The notes: a model not told the origin generated them from the letters alone. A DNA stretch of 32,212 nt from Alphaproteobacteria bacterium RIFCSPHIGHO2_02_FULL_46_13 (GCA_001767915.1 MEMI01000013.1:1-32212); one strand, 5' to 3'; numbered from the stretch's first letter, positions 19,308 through 28,670 are shown. A program made the numbers and translations.

Positions 19308-20348
19308 ATGAAAAAATTGAAAAATTCGCTCTATAAATTACCTTTTTTCTCATTTATGACAATTTCAATTCTTCTGTCGTCTGTGAAGCAATCTCACGCG
19401 GCGAGTGCCGTCGATGTTTTGGTTCAGATGGGGCTTGCTAAAGCGAATGCTCTTATTGTCAATACCATCAATGGCGCGGTAGGCTTAGGGTCTTGTCAGG
19501 GTAATGGGCAGATTAGCGATGTGATTTGTAATGTGATGGGGGCTTCATCGGGGCTTCCGGGGCTTGTTACCGCTCTTGCTTATCTTTTTGGCATTATCTT
19601 AGCTGTTGCGGCTCTGTTCAAATTAAAAGACCATGTTTTGAATCCATCACAGACGCCATTGTCAGATTCATTGAAGAGGTTTTTGGCGGGCGGTGCCCTT
19701 TTCACTCTGCCATTGATAACCGAGGCTGCACAAAATGCCCTGACCGGCGGAAATATGGATTCAAGTCAGGTGACCGTTTATAACGGTCAGGCCGCCAACG
19801 CGAGTGGCCTTGACGGGATGCTGGTCTCGCTCTTTGCTGATATTTATGAGCCTATGATCAATATCATATTTGCGTTTGGCTATCTGGCTGGGCTTATTTT
19901 GGTTGTTGCGGGTATTGGTCGCATTATTAAGACAGCTCAGGATGGACCCCGTGGCCCTGCTGGCATGGGCACGATTATGATGTTTGTTATTGCGGGCGTT
20001 TTGTTTTCTCTTAGTAGTATTATGGGGGCGTTCTCAAGCAGCATGTTCCAAAGTTCTACGGTTGCAACATTTGCAGTGTTGGAGACGTCAACAGGCGATA
20101 CAGTGATTGATCAACACGTTCTTGCGATGATTTCTACAGTTCTTGTTTTTATGACTATAATAGGGTATATTAGTTTCATGCGCGGATTTTTTATTATAAA
20201 AGACGTTGCAGAAGGTGGTGGACAAGCTTCGCTCATGGCTGGTGTGACACATATTTTTGGTGGTGCATTGGCTGTGAACTTGGGACCGTTATTAAACGCG
20301 GTACAAAGTACTTTAGGTTTGAGTGATATTGGTATAACATTCTATTAG
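19308..20348 (+). CDS. icmC: IcmC/DotE-like protein with N-terminal IcmD-like domain
   Basis: C-terminal GYISFMRGFFIIKDVAEGGGQASLMAGVTHIFGGALAVNLGPLLNAVQSTLGL fits IcmC/DotE; residues 82-148 match the IcmD product encoded next door; synteny. Confidence 0.75.
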   Translation: MKKLKNSLYKLPFFSFMTISILLSSVKQSHAASAVDVLVQMGLAKANALIVNTINGAVGLGSCQGNGQISDVICNVMGASSGLPGLVTALAYLFGIILAVAALFKLKDHVLNPSQTPLSDSLKRFLAGGALFTLPLITEAAQNALTGGNMDSSQVTVYNGQAANASGLDGMLVSLFADIYEPMINIIFAFGYLAGLILVVAGIGRIIKTAQDGPRGPAGMGTIMMFVIAGVLFSLSSIMGAFSSSMFQSSTVATFAVLETSTGDTVIDQHVLAMISTVLVFMTIIGYISFMRGFFIIKDVAEGGGQASLMAGVTHIFGGALAVNLGPLLNAVQSTLGLSDIGITFY

Positions 20349-20376
20349 ACTGAACATAGCATTGAGGAGGAAAATC

Positions 20377-20781
20377 ATGCTGAAATTGAACAAAAAAATG
20401 AATAAACTTGCTGCCTATACATCTGCTTCCCTTGTAACTGGGCTTATGTCCTCTACAAGTGCAAAAGCTGCTGATGCAAGTTTCACAACTATTTCCCAGA
20501 CTATTACCGGACAAATCGGTGGTCTTCCTGGGTTTATTACTGCGATTTCTTACATCATGGGGACATTGTTTGCTGTTCTCGGTATTCTTAAAATTAAAGA
20601 TCACGTTGAAAACCCAAGCAATACACCTTTAAAAGATGGCGCTATCCGTCTTGCTGTTGGTGGTGGACTGTTCGTGGTTCCATTGATTACAGAAGCAATG
20701 CAAAACTTGCTGGGTACTGGTACTGGTGTTGATGTTCAATCTATGAAAAACATCAATACTTATAACACTGTTACACCATAA
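20377..20781 (+). CDS. icmD: IcmD/DotP-like membrane protein
   Basis: Signal peptide, GLPGFITAISYIMGTLFAVLGILKIKDHVENPSNTPLKDGAIRLAVGGGLFVVPLI; SD GAGGAGG at 20364-20370; synteny. Confidence 0.75.
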   Translation: MLKLNKKMNKLAAYTSASLVTGLMSSTSAKAADASFTTISQTITGQIGGLPGFITAISYIMGTLFAVLGILKIKDHVENPSNTPLKDGAIRLAVGGGLFVVPLITEAMQNLLGTGTGVDVQSMKNINTYNTVTP

Positions 20782-20802
20782 TCGCGTTCTTATTCTAAGC
20801 GT

Positions 20803-21510
20803 ATGAAAAATATTAAAGTCAATTTGGGGATTGCCCGTTCATCGGGCAATCTTCGTCTATCAAAGGGGGCTAATGCTGTTAGTCCTACTGTCATGACGCC
20901 TGAGCTTAAAAAAATGATTTTTGAGCGAGATGAGCAGACATGCCAATGCTGTGGTTTTAAAGCCGACAAATATCAAGATATTCACTTTATCGACAATAAT
21001 CCCAAAAATCTGGATCCTGAGAATTTACTGACAACCTGTATTTTTTGTCATCAATGTTTTAATTTGGAACAAGCGACTGCCATGCGCTCTGGCGTTTTGA
21101 TCTGGTTGCCTGAGATTTCACAAATTGATCTTCATCATATTATGCGTGCAGTATATGTTGCACGGATTTCCCAAGGGCCAATGGCCGAGGCAGCGCGCGT
21201 GACGCTTGATTCGCTCATGGGGCGTCGTGAAGAAGCCCGCAGACGTATCCAAACCGATGATCCTTTCGTTCTATCCACGGTTCTGAAAGATTTCCTGACC
21301 GGAAAATATTATGCGGAAAGAAATGAAAAATTGCAGGGCGTCAGGTTGTTGCCGTTGGATCGCCGTTTGATCAAAGAGGCTGATTTGGAATTTAACCAAT
21401 TTCCCCAGATTTTGGCTTATTGGAGATCAAAAGATGGTCCGTTTGGTGGCCGTGCACCAACACTTTGGACAAATCTTTATAAAAGCGCTCTCAAAGAATT
21501 AAATTCATAA
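20803..21510 (+). CDS. icmJ: Type IVB secretion protein DotN/IcmJ (zinc-binding, HNH-like fold)
   Basis: RSSGNLRLSKGANAVSPTVMTPELKKMIFERDEQTCQCCGFKADKYQDIHFI...LLTTCIFCHQCFNLEQA; paired CxxC motifs; synteny. Confidence 0.88.
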   Translation: MKNIKVNLGIARSSGNLRLSKGANAVSPTVMTPELKKMIFERDEQTCQCCGFKADKYQDIHFIDNNPKNLDPENLLTTCIFCHQCFNLEQATAMRSGVLIWLPEISQIDLHHIMRAVYVARISQGPMAEAARVTLDSLMGRREEARRRIQTDDPFVLSTVLKDFLTGKYYAERNEKLQGVRLLPLDRRLIKEADLEFNQFPQILAYWRSKDGPFGGRAPTLWTNLYKSALKELNS

Positions 21511-21601
21511 TTTTTTTTAGTCAATTTCTGGTCATATGCAGTTTTCTATTTCTACAAATCCTGTATAGTATCAAGACATTAAATCCAACTGATTGATACA
21601 C

Positions 21602-24589
21602 ATGAATATTTTTCAAAAAATTCTTTATCCGTTCCAAGGAGCCTTGCGCCAATCTGTGGGCAGTTTTATCAGATTGGAGACAATGGACAGTGAATTCACA
21701 ATGGCGGCCAGTGACGGGTCGCTTGTGACTTATTTGAAAATTGACGGCAGCAGACAAATTATTGGTGAAGAAGAATATAATTTTCTGATTGAGGCCGCGA
21801 CCATTAAGCTGGGTGCAAAATTTGACCGCCCCGGTCATGCCATGCAAATTTATTTCTCAAGAGATCCTGCACGTATCCGTGCCCATCTTGATGTTTTGAA
21901 CAGGCCTGTTTTTGCAACTGCCGCCAATACGGGTCTGGAGATCAGCGACCTGATCGAAGAGAAAGTGAAAAACCTTTCAACCATTTTGAGTCATGAGGAA
22001 TGTTATTTCGTTTTGTGGACACGTCCGTCGTCCATGACAAAAAGTGAAATTCAACGCGTCCGTGAAGAGAAGCAAGTACAAAATAAAAAATGGGTCAATG
22101 CGCCGTATGGACAAAATCCTTTGGCAGGGGTCGAGAGCCTTCGTACCAGACATAAAAGTTATACAACTGCTATCCAGCAGGCGCTGGACGAGATGGGCAT
22201 CCGTGCTGAATTTTTAGAGGTTCATAAGGCTTTGCGTGCTGTCCGTAACAATATGTTCCCATCACGCGCCAATGAAGATTGGAGAGCCTGTCTCCCCGGC
22301 GACCCAATCCCTGCACGTTCCCCTCTCAATCAGTTTGATTTGTCTGATATTATATGGCCATCCATTGCCGACCAGATTTGTGTCGGTGATGCAAGGTTGA
22401 CAGGCGGCCCTGTTGTGCAAATTGATGACATGAATTGGGCTGGTGCGGACATGACGTTGGGACCGATGGAGGTTGCTCCGTTTCCGATGCTTCTGAACCG
22501 CCTTTATGATTCAAAAGTACCATTCCGTATTTCATTGCTGGTTGAAGGCGGTGGGGTTGAGGCAACGGCGTTTAAAACATTGGTCGCAACATTGATGAGT
22601 GTCACCAATGTCGTCAATAAACAGATTAAATATTCTCTGGAAGGGCTGCAAGCCCTTGCGCGGAGTGAGCCTGTCGTCAAGTTGCGCGTGTCATTTGCGA
22701 CATGGGCGCCGAAATCTGATCCTAATTTAATTCAAGACAGACTGTCGATTTTGATGCAGTCGGTTGAAAGCTGGGGCTATGCTCAGGTGAGTTCGGCCTC
22801 TGGTGATCCGTTGGATTGCGTCATGTCATCTGCGATGGGAATTCATTGTGCGGGTACTGCGCCACTTGCGATTGCTCCGATGCGTGAAGTGATGAAGCTG
22901 GTTCCATGGCAACGTCCGTCGAGCCCGTTCTCTCAAGGCGCGATTATGCTGCGGACACCGGACGGGAAAGTCTGGCCTTATCAAACCGGTACAAACCTGA
23001 CCACCACTTGGTTTGATTTGATTTTTGCGCAGCCGGGTGCTGGTAAATCTGTTCTGATGAATACGTTGAACCTTGGGACAATTTTGACCCCAGGTCTCAA
23101 TAAATTGCCGTTTATCGCTATCATTGATATTGGTCCGTCTTCATCGGGGCTTGTCTCGCTGATTAAAGAGGCGTTGCCGATTGAGCGACAGTTCGAGTCG
23201 AACTATTACCGTCTGCAAATGTCTAGATCTTACGCGATTAACCCGTTTGATACGCAGCTTGGATGTCGTTATCCATTGATTGACGAGCGCAGTTATTTAA
23301 CCGAGTTGATGACCTTGCTCTGTACCCCGCCTGGTAATGACAAGCCGTATGACGGTATTCCGCAGTTGGCGGGATTGGTTGTTGACGAGATGTATCGCTG
23401 GCGCGATGACAATATGGCGAATGCTGAGCCACGTCCGTATTTGCCGCGTTTGGATGGCGAGATTGATGATGCGATCCAGAAACATAATATTCATTTGCCA
23501 ACCGACCCTTATTGGTGGGACGTTGTTGAAAATCTGTTTGACCGCGGATTATATATGGATGCGATCCGTGCGCAACGTCATGCTATGCCAACATTGAATG
23601 ATGCGATTACGGCGGCACGTCGCCCGCAAATTCGCTCCCTTCTTGAGGAAACAGCGATTGGCGGAAGTAGTGAATCGGTGATTTCTGCGTTTGAGCGGAT
23701 GATTACGTCTGCCGTTCGTGACTTCCCGATTTTATCGTCAGTCACGCAGTTTGATATTGCGGGGGCGCGTATTTGCTCCCTCGACTTGATGGATATTTCT
23801 CCGCAAGGGGATGATACTGCGGATCGTCAGACAGCCGTCATGTATATGTTGGCACGTCAGGCATTGGTCAGAGCATGGTGGGTGGGCAAAGAATCCCTTC
23901 CGTTTATGCCTGAAAAATTCCGAGATTATCATGAATTGAATTTGCAGGATTTGGCAGAGTCACCGAAAAGACTTTGTTATGACGAGTTCCATCGAACCAG
24001 TTCTTCTGGCTCTGTCCGTGCACAGGTTGTGCGTGACGTTCGTGAGGGGCGGAAACGCGGTGTGCAGATCGTTCTGGCGTCTCAATTATTGGGCGACTTT
24101 GATGATGATATGGTTGATTTGGCAACGGGGGTTTGGGTTCTAGGGACTGCCGTGTCCGACAAGGCAGTTGATGATATTCGTGATCGTTTCGGTTTGTCAT
24201 CCACCGCCAGAAATATCATTCGTTATCGTTTGACGGGGCCACGTGCGGGTGGTGCGCCTGCCCTTCTGATCCTTGGTACCAACGAAGGACGGTATGAGCA
24301 GCATTTGATCAATACGCTGGGGCCGATTGAATTATGGGCGTTTGCGACATCGGTTGAAGATGTGATTATTCGTAACCGCCTTTATGCCAAGTTTGGTGCA
24401 GGGCGCGCGCGGCAAATTCTGGCCGTATCTTTCCCAGGCGGAAGTGCGCGGAATGAACTCAAGCGTCGGATTCTTTTGAAATCTGATTCAGCCGATTCAA
24501 AGGCCGCTGCACAAAGCGCTATTATTGACGAGTTGGTTGAAGAATTGATTGATACTTATAATAAACAAGCTTTAGCAGGAAAAACTTAA
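21602..24589 (+). CDS. icmB: Type IVB secretion ATPase DotO/IcmB (VirB4-like)
   Basis: Walker A FAQPGAGKSVLMNTLNLG, Walker B-like KRLCYDEFHRTSSSG, ~1000 aa; ATG at 21602 chosen over TTG at 21593. Confidence 0.92.
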   Translation: MNIFQKILYPFQGALRQSVGSFIRLETMDSEFTMAASDGSLVTYLKIDGSRQIIGEEEYNFLIEAATIKLGAKFDRPGHAMQIYFSRDPARIRAHLDVLNRPVFATAANTGLEISDLIEEKVKNLSTILSHEECYFVLWTRPSSMTKSEIQRVREEKQVQNKKWVNAPYGQNPLAGVESLRTRHKSYTTAIQQALDEMGIRAEFLEVHKALRAVRNNMFPSRANEDWRACLPGDPIPARSPLNQFDLSDIIWPSIADQICVGDARLTGGPVVQIDDMNWAGADMTLGPMEVAPFPMLLNRLYDSKVPFRISLLVEGGGVEATAFKTLVATLMSVTNVVNKQIKYSLEGLQALARSEPVVKLRVSFATWAPKSDPNLIQDRLSILMQSVESWGYAQVSSASGDPLDCVMSSAMGIHCAGTAPLAIAPMREVMKLVPWQRPSSPFSQGAIMLRTPDGKVWPYQTGTNLTTTWFDLIFAQPGAGKSVLMNTLNLGTILTPGLNKLPFIAIIDIGPSSSGLVSLIKEALPIERQFESNYYRLQMSRSYAINPFDTQLGCRYPLIDERSYLTELMTLLCTPPGNDKPYDGIPQLAGLVVDEMYRWRDDNMANAEPRPYLPRLDGEIDDAIQKHNIHLPTDPYWWDVVENLFDRGLYMDAIRAQRHAMPTLNDAITAARRPQIRSLLEETAIGGSSESVISAFERMITSAVRDFPILSSVTQFDIAGARICSLDLMDISPQGDDTADRQTAVMYMLARQALVRAWWVGKESLPFMPEKFRDYHELNLQDLAESPKRLCYDEFHRTSSSGSVRAQVVRDVREGRKRGVQIVLASQLLGDFDDDMVDLATGVWVLGTAVSDKAVDDIRDRFGLSSTARNIIRYRLTGPRAGGAPALLILGTNEGRYEQHLINTLGPIELWAFATSVEDVIIRNRLYAKFGAGRARQILAVSFPGGSARNELKRRILLKSDSADSKAAAQSAIIDELVEELIDTYNKQALAGKT

Positions 24590-24594
24590 AACGC

Positions 24595-25098
24595 ATGGCT
24601 AAGCCTAAGGTTTCAAAACCGCCTAAACCACCCAAAGAACCTATGTCTCCCGGCACAAAGAAAAAATTGTACTGGGGCGGTGGTTTGGCTTTTTTTGGTC
24701 TTATTGTCATGATGGCGATGACTCCTCAGCAGGGAAGCATGCGCTATGGCATTTGCCGAGTATTTATTGAGTTGAATGATCTTTATCCCAAAGAAATCAC
24801 TTATTTGAGTGTTGAAGATGGTGACCCCGTTAAAATATATTACAAGAAGGTCGATCCGTTTGGTGTCGACTCTGTGAATCTGGCCGAGTGTTATTTCAAG
24901 AGAAATAGCAGAGGGGAATTTCTAGACGAGCTGTCAAAGGTTGATATTAACGGGAAGTTCAGGGCGTATGAGGCTGAAAAACCGGAAAATATAAAGCGGT
25001 TTAACACTGGTATTCCAGCCATTCTTGCCAATCCACCCAATCTGGATTTACCCAATTTCTCGCAGGATAACATCGCTGCTTATAAAGATACCGATTAG
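24595..25098 (+). CDS. Unrecognised single-TM protein, last gene of the icm block
   Basis: Lys/Pro-rich N-terminus (MAKPKVSKPPKPPKEPMSPGTKKK), TM (LYWGGGLAFFGLIVMMAM), ~120 aa predicted periplasmic domain; 5 bp after icmB stop. Confidence 0.75.
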   Translation: MAKPKVSKPPKPPKEPMSPGTKKKLYWGGGLAFFGLIVMMAMTPQQGSMRYGICRVFIELNDLYPKEITYLSVEDGDPVKIYYKKVDPFGVDSVNLAECYFKRNSRGEFLDELSKVDINGKFRAYEAEKPENIKRFNTGIPAILANPPNLDLPNFSQDNIAAYKDTD

Positions 25099-25109
25099 AG
25101 TCTGATTAC

Positions 25110-25850
25110 CTAATTTGAGTCGGGGACAGGGTTTTTGAGCTCTTCGGGGACATCGTCTGATGTTTCATAGAGATACCATGTCGGGTCTTTTGATTTCATA
25201 TCCCGTCCGAACGTCCAGACATCATTCATCGCGATCAATTTATCAGGATTGCCGTGCGTGATATTCCCTTCACGGTCACGGATGACGATTGTTTCTTCGG
25301 CCAAAAATCTCAACTTGATATAGGCCATGCGATCAATGCGCTTGATCCCCATAATTTTGCAATCTTTCACCACATGGACATCGGTTGCGAGTGTTTCGCC
25401 TTTGTTTTTCCGGTCTTCAATGGCTTGCTCAAAGGTTGTATAAACCCCATCAGAGAGCAGCATTTTCAGTGTTTTCAGATCGCCTCTGGAAAAGGCTTCA
25501 ACGATCATCGGGAAAGCTTCTTTTGCACCATTTATAAAATCTTTCGGATTAAAAGACGGGTCGATATGCATATAATCGATCATTTCCTTGGCAGTATCTT
25601 CACCCCCTTCAATCGGGATGCTGTCCATAGCTGCTTTCGGAGGAATCACGGCTGTGTCGTTTTGCGGAACGCTGAGGTCGATAATACGCCCCGAATCGGC
25701 AGGTTTCTGATTCTGTTGCTGGCGTTCCTTAATACGTTCGATAATATCTGAACGATCCATTTCTGAGCCATGTTTTGACCCAATGGTGTTGCGTAGCCAA
25801 ACAACAAGAACAACGGCAATAACAATATAGATAAGGAGATCAATCGGCAC
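25110..25850 (-). CDS. Tim44/TimA family protein
   Basis: N-terminal TM then GAKEAFPMIVEAFSRGDLKTLKMLLSDGVYTTFEQAIEDRKNKGE...DVWTFGRDMKSKDPTWYLYET. Confidence 0.92.
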   Translation of the reverse strand: MPIDLLIYIVIAVVLVVWLRNTIGSKHGSEMDRSDIIERIKERQQQNQKPADSGRIIDLSVPQNDTAVIPPKAAMDSIPIEGGEDTAKEMIDYMHIDPSFNPKDFINGAKEAFPMIVEAFSRGDLKTLKMLLSDGVYTTFEQAIEDRKNKGETLATDVHVVKDCKIMGIKRIDRMAYIKLRFLAEETIVIRDREGNITHGNPDKLIAMNDVWTFGRDMKSKDPTWYLYETSDDVPEELKNPVPDSN

Positions 25851-26020
25851 GGGTTTAACCTTTCAAAATTACATCTTTATAATAAGGCTTTTCTGCGGTG
25901 AGACAAGTCACATATGGGGGGATGAGCTGTCTAAATGCGTGCCTACTTGTAGATTTTATTGAATTCTGCTAACCCAAAGGACAAATTCACTTTAAAGCGT
26001 ATCAAAACGAGAGCGTAAAA

Positions 26021-26524
26021 ATGGCAGATATAGATAACCAACAAGTTGCAATGGCGTCCAACCTTCCTGTGATGGTGCATGCCCAGTATGTCAAGGATGT
26101 ATCCTTTGAAAACCCGTCTGCACCTTTTTCATTGAGGGCAGGTTTGGAAGCCCCAAAATTAGACGTCAATATCAATCTGGATGCGCGCAATCTGGAAGAC
26201 CCGCAAATTAAGTCACTCTACGAAGTTGCCTTGAGAATATCCGTCAATGCAACACGCGGCGATCAGACGGTTTATATTGCAGAAGTTTTATATGCGGTTG
26301 CAGCATCCATGCCGAATATTGCAGAGGAACATCATCATCCTTTATTGCTGGTCGAAATTCCAAAACTGGCCTTCCCGTTTGCCCGCAAAGTTCTGGCGGA
26401 TTTGATCCAAGATGGCGGGTATTCGCCGTTGTTGTTGGGGCCTGTTGATTTTGCGTCCATGTATATGTCCCGCTTTGGTCAAAAGGGGCAGGATGATCTG
26501 GCGCAGGTTGCCAACGCCAATTAA
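26021..26524 (+). CDS. secB: Protein-export chaperone SecB
   Basis: AQYVKDVSFENPSAPFSL, NATRGDQTVYIAEVLYA, HHPLLLVEIPKLAFPFARKVLADLIQDGGYSPLLLGPVDFASMY. Confidence 0.97.
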   Translation: MADIDNQQVAMASNLPVMVHAQYVKDVSFENPSAPFSLRAGLEAPKLDVNINLDARNLEDPQIKSLYEVALRISVNATRGDQTVYIAEVLYAVAASMPNIAEEHHHPLLLVEIPKLAFPFARKVLADLIQDGGYSPLLLGPVDFASMYMSRFGQKGQDDLAQVANAN

Positions 26525-26544
26525 GAATATAAATATACTTATTT

Positions 26545-26577
26545 AGCAATAGACTCCTTCGGGGGTCTATTGCTTTT
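26545..26577 (+). terminator. Rho-independent terminator after secB
   Basis: AGCAATAGACTCC-TTCG-GGGGTCTATTGCT followed by TTT: 13-bp stem with one G-T pair, UUCG tetraloop. Confidence 0.9.
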
Positions 26578-26696
26578 GGGCTTTTGAGCGATATGCGGTG
26601 CAGCACAGATTTATTGGGCTGTTTTTCTTTTCTTCATATATTCATGTTTACAATTAATTATATCATCAAAAAAGAAGAACCCGAATTGGAGTCATT

Positions 26697-27254
26697 ATGT
26701 CTGACGTCGTGCAGCAAAAAACTTTGAAGCCCATTCCATCTGTCGAGCGTGTCACCGAGAATTTATCGGTGGGCGATTTGAATGATTTATGTGACGCCAC
26801 CGAAGAAGCTATTGAAGCGGGCGGTGGTTTCGGTTGGGTTGAATTACCCAACCGCAGCATATTGGAAAGATTCTGGCAGGGCGTGATGGCGATGCCTGTT
26901 CGCATTTTGCTTGTGGCGCGGCTGGACGGGGTGATTTGCGGGACGGCACAGCTAGTGCGCCCACCCAAAAACAACGAAGCTCAGGCCACTTCTGTTACCA
27001 TTACGGGGTTATTTATTGCCCCATGGGCGCGCGGACAGGGATTGTCACGGCGTTTGCTCGATCTCGCTGAAAAAACCGCCCTTAAGGAAGGGTTTAAAGT
27101 GATTAATCTGGATATACGCGAAACCCAGACTGCCGCGATTAAGCTATATGAAAGTAATGGGTACCATTTGATTGGTACCCATCCGTATTATGCGATGATT
27201 AATAATGAATATGTGGCAGGTCGGTATTACTACAAGCTGCTTTCACATTCATAA
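26697..27254 (+). CDS. GNAT family N-acetyltransferase
   Basis: VTITGLFIAPWARGQGLSRRLLDLAEKTALKEGFKVINLDIRETQTAAIKLYESNGYHLIG. Confidence 0.92.
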   Translation: MSDVVQQKTLKPIPSVERVTENLSVGDLNDLCDATEEAIEAGGGFGWVELPNRSILERFWQGVMAMPVRILLVARLDGVICGTAQLVRPPKNNEAQATSVTITGLFIAPWARGQGLSRRLLDLAEKTALKEGFKVINLDIRETQTAAIKLYESNGYHLIGTHPYYAMINNEYVAGRYYYKLLSHS

Positions 27255-27758
27255 CTAGTGGCCGCAGCCACCTTTTCCGCCACAGCTTTCGCCGTGTTGA
27301 TGGTCGTCCTCAACCTCATGGTCATGTGAATGTCCGTGTCCACCGCAGCATCCGCCTTCGTGGCTGTGTGAATGGTTATGAACGGGGATTTGAATTTCTG
27401 CCAATGGATCATTTTCAACGAGCATTGCAACTTCGCTGAACACTGCGGCGTTTTCCATCATCTGGTCGCGCAATTGTTCGTTTTGTTCGCCAATGGTTTG
27501 GAAGAAGCTAGCCGCATCACGCAGCAATTGTGCCGCGAGCATCGCATGGGTCGGCGCATCTTTTTCATCCAGATCAGGTTGTGCAGGGTCTTTGATTTTA
27601 CCCAATGGATCGCTTTCAACCAAGGTGGCAACTTCACCGAACACAGAGGCGTTTTCCATCATTTGTTCGCGCATCGGTTCGTTTTGTTCGCCGATGGTCT
27701 GGAAAAATCCGGCAGCGTCGCGCAGCAATTGTGCGGCAAGTTGGGAATGAGTTGGCAT
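27255..27758 (-). CDS. Two-repeat helical protein with His/Cys-rich C-terminal tail (putative metal-binding)
   Basis: Two ~54-aa repeats (PTHSQLAAQLLRDAAGFFQTIGEQNE... / PTHAMLAAQLLRDAASFFQTIGEQNE...) then HNHSHSHEGGCCGGHGHSHDHEVEDDHQHGESCGGKGGCGH; SD-like AAAGGA upstream of ATG at 27758. Confidence 0.85.
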   Translation of the reverse strand: MPTHSQLAAQLLRDAAGFFQTIGEQNEPMREQMMENASVFGEVATLVESDPLGKIKDPAQPDLDEKDAPTHAMLAAQLLRDAASFFQTIGEQNEQLRDQMMENAAVFSEVAMLVENDPLAEIQIPVHNHSHSHEGGCCGGHGHSHDHEVEDDHQHGESCGGKGGCGH

Positions 27759-27794
27759 GTGTTTTCCTTTCAAGTGGGACAAGTGGGAGATTGG

Positions 27795-28670
27795 TTATGA
27801 GTTTAAATTTCTAAACGGGTGAGCAAGATAGCTCCCCATGATTTTGACGTCTTTGGCAAAGAAGTTAAGTTCTTCAAGTGCCAGTTGCAAATGGCGGTCT
27901 TCCAGATTTCCCAAAACCTCGGCATAAAAACGTGCAGCATGGAATTGTGGGTCGATATAGCTTTCTAACTTGGTGATTTGAACGCCGTTGGTCGCAAACC
28001 CGCCCAATGCTTTATACAGGGCGGCTGGCACGTTGCGGACTTCAAAGAAGAAGCTGGTCAGGATTGCTCCTTCACTGGCGTGAGGCTGCACCATTTCAGG
28101 AGAGAGAACCAGAAAGCGTGTGGTGTTGTTTTGAATATCCTGAATGCCTTCTTTCAGGACATCAAGGCCATATAATTCACCCGCGAGACGGGAGGCAATG
28201 GCGGCTTGTGTTTTATCGGCTTTCTGGGCGACTTCGGCGGCGGCGCCAGCTGTGTCGGCGTGGATATGGGGACGTAAGCCAAGTTCTTTGATAATCTTGC
28301 GGCATTGGGGAATGGCGTGGACGTGACTATGGACATCGGTCACATCTTTGATGTCTGTTCCTTTTACGCCCAAGAGGCACATCGAAATCGGCTGGAAATG
28401 TTCGCCGATAATAAATAGTTTTTTTGCGGGGAGGAGGTGGTGAACGTCTGCGACACGGCCTGCCAGTGAATTATCAACGGGGATCATCGCCAAGTCGGTT
28501 ATGCCTGATTCAACGGCCTGAAATGCATCTTCGAAGGTTTCACAGGGCAAGGTTTCCATGTTCGGATAGACAGCGCGACATGACATATCGGAAAATGCCC
28601 CCAAAGCACCTTGGAAGGCAATTTTGCCTGTACGGCTATTCGCTTTGGCGGATGCATTGATAAAAGTCAT
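27795..28670 (-). CDS. pheA: Prephenate dehydratase
   Basis: KIAFQGALGAFSDMSC, PVDNSLAGRVADVHHLL, NNTTRFLVL, ACT-like domain with ITKLESYID and FYAEVLGN. Confidence 0.95.
   Translation of the reverse strand: MTFINASAKANSRTGKIAFQGALGAFSDMSCRAVYPNMETLPCETFEDAFQAVESGITDLAMIPVDNSLAGRVADVHHLLPAKKLFIIGEHFQPISMCLLGVKGTDIKDVTDVHSHVHAIPQCRKIIKELGLRPHIHADTAGAAAEVAQKADKTQAAIASRLAGELYGLDVLKEGIQDIQNNTTRFLVLSPEMVQPHASEGAILTSFFFEVRNVPAALYKALGGFATNGVQITKLESYIDPQFHAARFYAEVLGNLEDRHLQLALEELNFFAKDVKIMGSYLAHPFRNLNS

Noticed and set aside
14249-25098. Conjugative IncI-type transfer region or ICE
   Set aside because: No relaxase, primase, integrase, att-like repeats or tRNA visible; flanked by housekeeping genes. 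Cannot be fully excluded from this window alone.
27157-27182. Perfect 10-bp inverted repeat ATGGGTACCA-TTTGAT-TGGTACCCAT
   Set aside because: Lies inside the GNAT coding sequence in a conserved stretch (SNGYHLIGTHP); no poly-T tail; probably coincidental.
27372-27814. Three overlapping plus-strand ORFs (142, 85, 69 aa)
   Set aside because: Antisense to the repeat/His-rich protein; their own repetitiveness is explained by the duplicated repeat on the minus strand.
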